From positions 1 through 9,368 of the forward strand of contig CAJWTF010000147.1 in the NCBI GenBank assembly GCA_913046825.1: DNA of 9,368 bases, in the 5' to 3' direction. This document shows positions 1-6,219 of this stretch, in pieces; within the stretch, counting starts at the first letter, position 1, and each line of letters begins with the position of its first letter. This DNA is from an uncultured Rickettsiales bacterium (GTDB taxonomy: Bacteria > Pseudomonadota > Alphaproteobacteria > UBA8366). The translations under genes and the position numbers were made by a program. The notes under the pieces are model-generated. The model ran no database searches. It saw nothing but the letters and a program-made list of their open reading frames with translations, and had not been told where the DNA came from.

Positions 1-98
1 TGGTTGGAGACGATAAACCTTTAAGCTATGGTGTGATTTTATATATTCATGCCGAGTTTGAAGGTGCCTTGGGAAATGTCGGCTGAAGCATCGCCGAG

Positions 99-1805
99 CT
101 AGCAGACCTGCGGCCCCCTTACCAGACGGCCCGGATATTGGCCCGTCGAATCGCCGTTGCGATAGACCGGCACGCCGGAGACGATTGTTGCCTCGAAGCC
201 GTTGGACTTTTGGATTAATCGACGCCCACCGCTCGGCAGGTCGTAGGCGACCTGCGGATATCCTAATGCCAATCGGTCGTAATCGATCACGTTGATATCC
301 GCCTTGAAACCGGGCTTGAGCTGGCCCCGGTCATTCAGCCCGATGGCTTGCGCATTGTCGTTGGTGATGCGTTTTATAGCCCAGGACAGCTCAACCTTAT
401 CGCCGCGCGTCCGATCTCGCGTCCAATGGGTCAGCATATAAGCCATCGACGAGGCGTCACAGAGCACGCCCACATGCGCGCCACCATCGCCTAGACTGAC
501 CAATGTATCGGGGTGCTTCATCATCTCGCCGACCGTGTTCAGGTCGCCATAGGCGTAATTGCTCAGCGGGCGATAGAGCATTCGTTTGCCATCCTTCTCC
601 AGCAGAGTGTCGTAAACCAGTTCTTCCGGATCGCGCCCCTCGCGTTTTGCCCGCGCCGCGATGCTTTGATCGGCCGAGGGCTCATAGTCCGGCGTCTCGC
701 CGTCCCAAGGGAAAATACGCTCATAGTTCGAGACCCGGCCCGCCAGCTTCTTCGTAGGGCAGGTCTCGGACATCAGCTGTTTGCGGAATTTGTTATCGCG
801 TAAATGCACCAGCTTCTCGTCGAGCGACAGCTGTGTGATCTTCTCCCAACTCGGTCGACCCGAGAATGGATTGAGCGAGATTTCAAACCCAAGCAGAATT
901 CCCGTCGGGCGGGTCAACACTTGACCTTTGATATCTGCGCCGTCTGCATTCGCGTCGACAATGCCGGACATCAGTTCGCGCCAGAGTTCCGGGCGGCTAT
1001 CGCGCTGTAGGATCGTGATCGCCATCGGCCGTTTGGCTCGGTTGCTGATGCGCTTCAGCATCGCGAATTCCTCGTCCGGGTCGTCGAAATCGGAGATCAC
1101 CTGTATCCATCCGGAGCCGGCTTTGCCGACCGCCTCACCGATGACTGCGAGCTCTTCTTCTGCCGCGCGCAAAGTCGGTGTGTGTTCGCCCGCCAAGGTG
1201 CGATGATTGATCGTCCGCGAAGTTGAAAATCCGAGCGCGCCCGCCTTAATACCGGCCGAGGCGATACGGCCCATCTCGACACGTTCTTCTGGCGTCGCCT
1301 GTTCATGGCGCACCGCGCGCTCGCCCATGACATAGGTACGGACAGCCGCATGCGGGACCTGCGTCACAACATCTAGGTCGTATTCCCGCCCATCGAGGGA
1401 ATCCATGTATTCGTCAAAACTCTCCCAATTCCATGGCAGGCCTTCGGTCAATACGACTTCCGGAATGTCTTCCACACCTTCCATCAGTTTTACCAGGAGA
1501 TCGCGCTCGTCCGGTTTGCAGGGCGCGAAGCCGACGCCGCAATTGCCGACCATCACCGTGGTCACTCCGTTCCAGGAGGAAGGCGAGATCGATTTACTCC
1601 ATGTGACTTGAGCGTCGTAGTGCGTGTGTGGATCGACAAAGCCCGGCGTGACGATCTTGCCGGTGGCGTCTATTTCCTCGTCGCCTTTTGGCAGGTTAGG
1701 TCCAATCGCTGAAATCTTGCCGTCGACGATCGCGATATCCGCCTCCATCGGCTCGCCCCCCGAACCATCGATGATTATGCCGCCGCGTATGACCAAATCC
1801 GCCAT
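99..1805 (-). CDS. N-acyl-D-amino-acid deacylase family amidohydrolase
   Basis: A 568-residue zinc-dependent amidohydrolase of the D-aminoacylase type, expected to hydrolyse an N-acyl amino acid or related amide in the cytoplasm. Seen in the sequence: an N-terminal beta-sandwich start (DLVIRGGIIIDGSG, residues 3-16), the metal-binding H-x-H at His60 and His62 (VDPHTHYDAQ), the GNCG loop with Cys89 that in D-aminoacylase supplies a zinc ligand, the SLGDGGAH motif with the catalytic-type Asp440 and His444, and a C-terminal return to the beta-sandwich (GQLKPGFKADINVID). Length is usual for the longer members of this family. The ATG at 1805 is preceded by the purine-rich AAGGATAGGG. It is the last gene of a minus-strand operon, 71 bases after the MFS gene, which may import its substrate. 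The true substrate cannot be read from the sequence; D-amino-acid specificity is often only nominal in this family. Confidence 0.9.
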   Translation of the reverse strand: MADLVIRGGIIIDGSGGEPMEADIAIVDGKISAIGPNLPKGDEEIDATGKIVTPGFVDPHTHYDAQVTWSKSISPSSWNGVTTVMVGNCGVGFAPCKPDERDLLVKLMEGVEDIPEVVLTEGLPWNWESFDEYMDSLDGREYDLDVVTQVPHAAVRTYVMGERAVRHEQATPEERVEMGRIASAGIKAGALGFSTSRTINHRTLAGEHTPTLRAAEEELAVIGEAVGKAGSGWIQVISDFDDPDEEFAMLKRISNRAKRPMAITILQRDSRPELWRELMSGIVDANADGADIKGQVLTRPTGILLGFEISLNPFSGRPSWEKITQLSLDEKLVHLRDNKFRKQLMSETCPTKKLAGRVSNYERIFPWDGETPDYEPSADQSIAARAKREGRDPEELVYDTLLEKDGKRMLYRPLSNYAYGDLNTVGEMMKHPDTLVSLGDGGAHVGVLCDASSMAYMLTHWTRDRTRGDKVELSWAIKRITNDNAQAIGLNDRGQLKPGFKADINVIDYDRLALGYPQVAYDLPSGGRRLIQKSNGFEATIVSGVPVYRNGDSTGQYPGRLVRGPQVC

Positions 1806-1876
1806 TGTCCCTATCCTTATTCCGTGGTGCCCTTATTAAGATTTAGTGCAGTTTTCCCACGGCACTATAGCAAAAT

Positions 1877-3088
1877 CTATTCTCGGCGCCGCCTGTAACT
1901 TAAGATTACGAGCGCTGCCGCAAGTTCAAACCCTGCTGCAAACCCAAGAACGGAGCCATATCCACCGATGTATTCAAACAACGCCCCATAGAAGGCCGGC
2001 CCAAACGCCGAGCAAAACTGTATTGCAGTGCCCGCAACACCATACATCGCGGTAAATGCATCGGCGCCAAACTCTCTTCTGACGACGATGGGTGAGAGCG
2101 TTGTTATTTGTCCTAGGCAAAATCCATAAACCAAGCTGCCGAGGATCAATACAAAATCCGACGTAAAGAGCGAAATCGCACCGAGCGCCGCGACCTGCAC
2201 AACAAAGACGCCTGCGCTATAGCGGCGCGGATCGAGCTGGTCGATAACCTTCGCCAACAATAGGCGACCCAATAGCCCCGCGAGCCCGGTCGCACCGATA
2301 AGCCATCCCGCGCCGACCGAGCCCAATGTCGGCAATGCAAGTGCGAAATGATGGGTCAAAAAACCTACCTGCACGATCAATCCCAATGAAAACGCAATGG
2401 CAACGCTCCATAAGGCCCATGATCGACGCCTGACGATCGCTTGGGTGGATTGGCGTCTCTCTGCAATTCTTTCTTGCGGTTCGCTTATACCCGGCGTCCC
2501 ATCCTTCCCCAAACCAAGCTCGCCTGGTCCGCAAAACCTGAATACCACCAGGCTCAACGGCAGCATACAAACGACAACCAAAAGTGCCGATAGCATCGTG
2601 GCCTCGGCAAATCCCCAGCGCGCAATGGCCATGACCAAGAAAGGAACAATCACCATGGCGCCGACGCTCGCCCCCGTCAGCGCTAGTGTAATGCTACGGC
2701 CCTGATGTCGCTCAAACCAGGGGGCTATTGTCGCACTCAACCCGGCCACCGACATCGTCGCATATCCGACACCCATGCAGGCAAAGGCTGCGAACAATTG
2801 CCATAGCTCCTCCAGACGCCCGACCGCAACGATTCCCGCGCCCAGCAGTAGCGCGCCTCCGCTTATTACGTATCGAGGCCCAAACTTGCTAATCCCGGCA
2901 CTAATCGCCGGAAGGACAATCGCATTCGTCAGGAAAAAGACGGTTATGGCGGAGGAGACGATAGAGGTCGACCAAACATGCGCGCGGGTGATCTCGCTGA
3001 GATAGACGCTCGAGCCAAAAACTCCGAAACCCCACGTAAATACGGCCGCAACAAAACAGACGCCGACTACGCGCCATCCATGGAACAT
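1877..3088 (-). CDS. MFS transporter (OFA/monocarboxylate-like)
   Basis: A 403-residue inner-membrane transporter of the major facilitator superfamily with about twelve hydrophobic segments. The N-terminus MFHGWRVVGVCFVAAVFTWG resembles the GW-x-VV opening of OFA/MCT-like carriers of organic acids, and a degenerate motif A (SKFGPRYVISGG) sits between segments 2 and 3. The frame stays open upstream to 3235, but those extra 49 codons run through the SMR gene in another frame and look nothing like a transporter. The ATG at 3088 is therefore chosen; it lies 17 bases after the SMR stop with GGAA upstream. It sits between the SMR exporter and the deacylase, so uptake of the deacylase substrate or export of its product is plausible. 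The substrate is not known. Confidence 0.85.
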   Translation of the reverse strand: MFHGWRVVGVCFVAAVFTWGFGVFGSSVYLSEITRAHVWSTSIVSSAITVFFLTNAIVLPAISAGISKFGPRYVISGGALLLGAGIVAVGRLEELWQLFAAFACMGVGYATMSVAGLSATIAPWFERHQGRSITLALTGASVGAMVIVPFLVMAIARWGFAEATMLSALLVVVCMLPLSLVVFRFCGPGELGLGKDGTPGISEPQERIAERRQSTQAIVRRRSWALWSVAIAFSLGLIVQVGFLTHHFALALPTLGSVGAGWLIGATGLAGLLGRLLLAKVIDQLDPRRYSAGVFVVQVAALGAISLFTSDFVLILGSLVYGFCLGQITTLSPIVVRREFGADAFTAMYGVAGTAIQFCSAFGPAFYGALFEYIGGYGSVLGFAAGFELAAALVILSYRRRRE

Positions 3089-3105
3089 TCGGATTATTTC
3101 CAATC

Positions 3106-3420
3106 CTAACTTGAGCTGCTGAACTTCAACCCGACAACACTGGTGACGATCAGAGAGATGCTGGCGAATTTCAGCATCGTCGCCGCTTCCTTGAAATACA
3201 GGATGCCAATCAGCGCCGTGCCGACACCCGACCACACGGCATAGGCGACGCTAATCTCGATCTTTTTCATAGCGAACGTTAGCCCCACGAAGAATGCGGC
3301 ACAGAAAGTAAAATGAAATATGGATGGCCATAACTTGGTAAGTCCATCCAAATACTTAATGGATACTGTCCCAAAGGTTTCCAGAAGAATAGTAATTCTA
3401 ATTATAATCCAATATTGCAG
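3106..3420 (-). CDS. SMR-family multidrug/cation exporter, CTG start proposed
   Basis: A small multidrug resistance protein with four membrane segments, normally a dimeric proton-coupled exporter of cationic or guanidinium-like compounds. From the CTG at 3420-3418 it has 104 residues and aligns without gaps with EmrE: Glu14 (ILLETFGTVSIKYLDG), LTKLWPS at 27-33, and AYAVWSGVG with Tyr60 and Trp63 all fall at the EmrE numbers. A conventional start is found only at the TTG at 3351, which would give 81 residues without segment 1 and the essential Glu14. An in-frame TAA at 3424-3426 closes the frame just upstream, so the start must be CTG, ACG or an ATT. No good ribosome binding site is visible; the previous gene stops 11 bases upstream, so translational coupling is possible. 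Alternatively the start codon has been lost by mutation and the gene is newly broken. Confidence 0.8.
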   Translation of the reverse strand: MQYWIIIRITILLETFGTVSIKYLDGLTKLWPSIFHFTFCAAFFVGLTFAMKKIEISVAYAVWSGVGTALIGILYFKEAATMLKFASISLIVTSVVGLKFSSSS

Positions 3421-3431
3421 CGTTTATTTAT

Positions 3432-3743
3432 TTACTTTATCGATTGTTTTACTTCGAACGTTTCACGGGTTCGAACAACTTTACCTTCCCAATGGCGGTC
3501 AAATTCTTTGACGAATTTCTTAATGATATCAGAATTCAGAATGGCGTTAGCTGCAGCTAAATCCGGAAACTCATAAAATGCGAGATGCACGCCGGGATCC
3601 ACATCGCTCCAACCGCGCATGGCACTGACGGCTTTGAAATCCCTGAGCGCATCCGGCAGATGCTCAGTCTCATACCAATGGTCGAACCCTTCGCGGCTGG
3701 CTTCTTCAACCTCGGCGCGGACGATCAGATAGGCTGGCATCAT
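3432..3743 (-). CDS. EthD/DUF4286-like ferredoxin-fold protein
   Basis: A 103-residue soluble protein of the dimeric alpha-beta barrel kind. The segment GFDHWYETEHLPDAL (residues 19-33), followed by FKAVSAMRGW and LAFYEFPD, is the pattern of EthD, Dabb and DUF4286-like proteins: an opening strand, a helix carrying W-Y-x-x-E-H-x-P, then a strand with a Y-x-x-x-x-x pattern. Members usually act as small accessory enzymes or ligand binders in catabolic pathways, but no reaction can be assigned here. It is the first gene of the minus-strand operon, 11 bases before the SMR gene. Two tandem ATGs occur at 3743 and 3740. AGAGG at 3747-3751 is about three bases from the first and six from the second, so the second ATG may be the true start. 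Confidence 0.75.
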   Translation of the reverse strand: MMPAYLIVRAEVEEASREGFDHWYETEHLPDALRDFKAVSAMRGWSDVDPGVHLAFYEFPDLAAANAILNSDIIKKFVKEFDRHWEGKVVRTRETFEVKQSIK

Positions 3744-3778
3744 TTACCTCTAGATTCAAAAGTTCTAGCCCTGAGCAC

Positions 3779-3807
3779 AATAAATCGAACCCCCCATCAA
3801 AATGCAA
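3779..3807 (-). promoter_or_regulatory. Possible sigma-70-like promoter of the deacylase operon
   Basis: On the minus strand TTGCAT (3807-3802) and TTTATT (3784-3779) are separated by 17 bases, about 35 bases before the first ATG of the operon. Each box matches the consensus at four of six positions. The position fits a leader of about 30 bases, but the match is weak and this is only a candidate. Confidence 0.3.
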
Positions 3808-4004
3808 ATTTCTACAGGGTCACCTGCGCCATCTTACCGGCAATGACTAAAAACTTACTTCAGGATAAGACAATATATCACTAGATTAGCTTGCCTAGAA
3901 GAAGATTTCCCTAGAATAAAAAATAGGACAGGGAATTCACCATTCATTAAGACGCGAAAAATTTGCCAGACGGAATTTGGACCGGCGAACACTTCGTAAA
4001 TGGC

Positions 4005-4442
4005 ATGCCAGAGGGTGGTGACCAGTGACTCAAGGCGCTGTTTGCGTATTGGCTAACGCTCGGCAAGGCAGCGAACCTCCCAAGACGAACTGACTTTCGC
4101 TCGACCGAAGTCCCTCGCTTGCTTGCAAAAGTAGCGCTTCAAGAAGTCGTCCGAGACCCCATTCGTTTTAGATACCGATTGATGGGCAGCGACGTAATCC
4201 AATTACAGGAATCGAACCACATCGGCCAATAGCTGCACGAAATCTATCCAAACTATGAAGAGTCCGTAACCTACAGGCGTCTTGCTACTGTGGCAGAAGA
4301 GCGGCGATCTATTTGGTGTATTGGCCAGCTGACCCACCATTCAAGAAGCGAATTCTGGCTTCGCGAATTACTGCATCTTACCTTTGCGGACGATGGCGAA
4401 TCCGTCAACAGGCGTCTATCTACCGTTCTCGTTCACCGATAA
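4005..4442 (+). pseudogene. PAS_5-type (PF07310-like) protein remnant with two in-frame stops
   Basis: One frame from an ATG at 4005 to a TAA at 4440-4442 reads as a PAS_5-like protein of about 145 codons, broken twice. Visible family traits in order: LKALFAYWLTLG near the start, LPRRTDFRSTEVPRLLAKV, the strand DPIRFRYRLMGSDVIQL, LHEIYPNYEESVTYRRL, and a final FADDGESVNRRLSTV. Such proteins typically begin with D-P-R-L-x-x-L-x-x-YW and contain R-F-R-Y-R-L-x-G. A TGA at 4026-4028 sits where Arg (CGA) is expected before LKALFAYW, and a TAG at 4230-4232 sits where Tyr is expected in HIGQ-x-LHEI. The frame is otherwise unshifted, so point nonsense mutations, not indels, broke it. The family is of unknown role. 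It lies just upstream of the UGSC operon and reads in the same direction. Family assignment is from remembered sequence pattern. Confidence 0.7.
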
Positions 4443-4489
4443 TTTTTTGGCACGCAAGGGTTGCCCACCATTTCATCTCCCGCATAGTT

Positions 4490-4520
4490 TATTATTCAGG
4501 AACTAGACACCTTATCGGAG
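4490..4520 (+). promoter_or_regulatory. Possible -10 box and ribosome binding site of the UGSC operon
   Basis: TATTAT at 4490-4495 matches a -10 consensus at five of six positions, but no good -35 box lies at the right distance. GGAG at 4517-4520 is seven bases before the ATG at 4528 and decides that start over the GTG three bases earlier. Confidence 0.35.
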
Positions 4521-4527
4521 CTACGTG

Positions 4528-5607
4528 ATGCCGCTTGACAACACTCGTATTCATGATGTGCCGGACGACTTGCTCGCCGCGATCGACTATTGTTTCGAGC
4601 AAGGCTGGACGGACGGCCTGCCGGTCATCCCGCCGAGCGTTGGGCGAGTTGAGGAGTTGTTACAATATGAGGGACGTCCGCCTGAGACCGTGATCGCGAA
4701 CCATCCAGCGACTGGATTTGAGTGCACGGTCCATGCAGCGGCGGTCAACGCCGTGATGGCCGGATGTAAGCCGGAATATTTCCCGGTCGTCGTCGCAGCC
4801 TTGGAAGCGATGAATGAGCCCGACTTCAACTTCCACGGATCAACAGCGAGTACTGGTGGATCGGCTCCGCTGATGATCGTCAGTGGACCGATGGCGGACG
4901 ACCTCGGCATGAATTCAGACGTAAATCTGTTCGGTCCGGGCAACCGCGCGAACGCCACTATGGGCCGCGCTGTGCGCTTGATCCTCATGAACGTATTCCG
5001 GATGATCCCGGGTGTGTCCGACAAATCAACCCAAGGTCACCCGGGCAAATTCACCTTCTGCATCGCTGAACGCAGCCGCGACAATCCCTGGCCGTTGCTG
5101 GTCGAGGATCAGGACTATCCGGAAGGTGTCAGCAGCGTCACCGTCCTCGCGGGCGGCGGCTTTTGCAATGTGGAGAACCACGGCGGCAATACTCCTGAGG
5201 AGGTATTGGGCGCGGTCGCAGACGCGATGGCGAATTATGGCTGCATCACGCTTGGACAATCGGCGGTCGTCCTGGCGCCGGAACATGTGCGGGTGATTGC
5301 AGCCGATGGATGGAGTAAGATTCAGGTAAAGGAATTCTTGTTCAGTCGAGCCTATCGCACAGTCGACGGCATGAAGTCCGTCGGCAAATATCGCCAGCGG
5401 GAATACGACAAACAACATGCGGATGGCGGCACGCATCCGCTGGTAAAGGACGGCCAATTGCACCGGGGCCTTACGCCCGACGATATACTGGTGGTCATGG
5501 GCGGCGGCGATGCGGGCGGACATTCCTGCTTTATCCCGTCCTGGAGCCGGGCCCGGTCTTCCTTGATGCAGTCGAAGCCCATCGGCGTTTGCATCGACTG
5601 CGATTGA
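4528..5607 (+). CDS. Conserved protein paired with the UGSC selenoprotein, CxxC tail
   Basis: A 359-residue soluble protein with no signal peptide or membrane segment. Its function is unknown. It opens with the motif EQGWTDGLPVIPPS (residues 24-37), then has VNAVMAGCKPEYFPVVVAAL (73-92), LFGPGNRANATMGRAVRL (134-151) and GVSDKSTQGHPGKFTFC (162-178), all rich in conserved-looking Gly, Asn and His. The last residues are C355-I-D-C358-D, a CxxC at the very C-terminus that could be a redox or metal-binding tail; other cysteines include 80, 178, 213, 239 and 334. From memory, proteins of this type occur next to or fused with UGSC proteins, which fits the 16-base gap to the next gene. The natural guess is that it forms a complex with, or exchanges electrons with, the selenoprotein. 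The TGA stop at 5605-5607 is followed two codons later by TAG and is a real stop. Confidence 0.75.
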   Translation: MPLDNTRIHDVPDDLLAAIDYCFEQGWTDGLPVIPPSVGRVEELLQYEGRPPETVIANHPATGFECTVHAAAVNAVMAGCKPEYFPVVVAALEAMNEPDFNFHGSTASTGGSAPLMIVSGPMADDLGMNSDVNLFGPGNRANATMGRAVRLILMNVFRMIPGVSDKSTQGHPGKFTFCIAERSRDNPWPLLVEDQDYPEGVSSVTVLAGGGFCNVENHGGNTPEEVLGAVADAMANYGCITLGQSAVVLAPEHVRVIAADGWSKIQVKEFLFSRAYRTVDGMKSVGKYRQREYDKQHADGGTHPLVKDGQLHRGLTPDDILVVMGGGDAGGHSCFIPSWSRARSSLMQSKPIGVCIDCD

Positions 5608-5623
5608 GTATAGGAGAGACGAC

Positions 5624-6148
5624 ATGCAACTCTATGACCCCACCGTCAAGGGCCCCGAGCGAAACTTCGCCCGCGCCGCGGCCCTCGGCGATCTTGACGG
5701 CAAGACCGTCGGCATCCTGGAGAACGGCAAGCTGAACGCGGTCAACATGCTGTGGGAGACCGCCATCTTGTTTGAGCAACGCCACGGCTGCACCATCGCG
5801 CCGGTTTATTCCAAGTCGAACGCCAGCGCGCCTGCCCCCGGAGACACGCTCGAAGTTGCGGCGAAGGATGTTGATTTCTTGATTACCGGGCTCGGCGATT
5901 GAGGGAGCTGTTCGACGTGCAGTTTGCATGACGGCATCAGCTTCGAACAATTGGGAAAACGCGCAGTGGTGCTCTGCACCGGACCTTTCGAAGTAACTGC
6001 GAGGAATATCGCCCGCATGCTGGGCTTGCCGGAATACCCCTTCGTGATGGTAGAGCACCCCATCGGCAGCCGCACATTGAACGAAATCAAAATCCTGGCT
6101 GAAGCGGCGTACGAGCAGGCGCTCCCTATATTAAGCGGGCAGACGTAA
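5624..6148 (+). CDS. UGSC-family selenoprotein, Sec at in-frame UGA
   Basis: A 174-residue protein in which the UGA at 5900-5902 (codon 93) is proposed to encode selenocysteine. The frame runs unbroken on both sides: residues 79-92 read AAKDVDFLITGLGD, then U93-G-S-C96-STC99-SLHDG, then a normal C-terminal half (LGKRAVVLCTGPF, LPEYPFVMVEHPIGSRT) ending at TAA. U-x-x-C is the selenocysteine version of the CxxC redox motif, and UGSC gives the family its name; the family was found in selenoprotein surveys and its reaction is unknown. Length is as expected for the family. The ATG at 5624 follows AGGAGAG at 5612-5618, five bases away, and 16 bases after the upstream gene. A stem-loop right after the UGA supports recoding. 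Standard annotation would give a 92-residue ORF and a separate 3' ORF, or a pseudogene. Confidence 0.9.
5900..5944 (+). promoter_or_regulatory. Bacterial SECIS element after the Sec codon
   Basis: Starting at the UGA, the RNA can fold into one long hairpin. Outer stem GGAGCUG (5904-5910) pairs with CAGCUUC (5938-5944), seven pairs with one G-U. Then UCG (5912-5914) pairs with CGG (5932-5934), an A-A mismatch follows, and CGUGC (5916-5920) pairs with GCAUG (5926-5930). The apical loop AGUUU (5921-5925) has G as its second base and begins 18 bases after the UGA. This fits the known rules for bacterial SECIS elements (small loop, a G in the first two loop bases, 16-37 bases from UGA). The bases also code for GSCSTCSLHDGIS, so structure and protein constraints overlap. 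SelB would bind the loop. Folding was done by eye. Confidence 0.75.
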
Positions 6149-6189
6149 GCGCCCCCTACTCCAACGAGCCAATCAGTGACGTTCCCTCT

Positions 6190-6207
6190 CCCCTCTCGAG
6201 AGAGGGG
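6190..6207. terminator. Hairpin between convergent genes, possible bidirectional terminator
   Basis: CCCCTCT (6190-6196) pairs perfectly with AGAGGGG (6201-6207) around a CGAG tetraloop. It lies 42 bases after the UGSC stop and 13 bases beyond the rhodanese stop, where the two transcripts meet. No run of T follows on either strand, so an intrinsic terminator is unproven; it could equally be a dispersed palindromic repeat of the genome. Confidence 0.45.
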
Positions 6208-6219
6208 GACTTCGAAAAA

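Noticed and set aside
3..86. 27 open codons from the window edge to a TGA at 84-86 on the plus strand
   Set aside because: It might be the tail of a gene convergent to the deacylase, but it is too short and has no recognisable motif; nothing else is seen in positions 1-98.
3089..3235. N-terminal extension of the MFS protein to 452 residues
   Set aside because: These codons overlap the SMR gene in another frame and the product is not membrane-like; the ATG at 3088 begins with a typical transporter N-terminus.
4026..4028. TGA in the PAS_5 frame as a Sec codon
   Set aside because: No redox motif surrounds it, Arg (CGA) is expected there, and the same frame also has a TAG at 4230-4232.
5605..5607. 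TGA after the CIDCD tail of the partner gene as a second Sec codon
   Set aside because: A TAG follows after one codon, and the next gene's ribosome site overlaps; it is a true stop.
5026..5625. Minus-strand open frame of 199 codons
   Set aside because: It lies fully opposite the UGSC partner gene, whose protein is clearly conserved in pattern; no ribosome site or motif supports it.
5924..6148. Separate 74-codon gene starting at a TTG
   Set aside because: It is the 3' half of the UGSC selenoprotein in the same frame; the TTG is an internal Leu codon just after the U-x-x-C motif and lies inside the SECIS stem.
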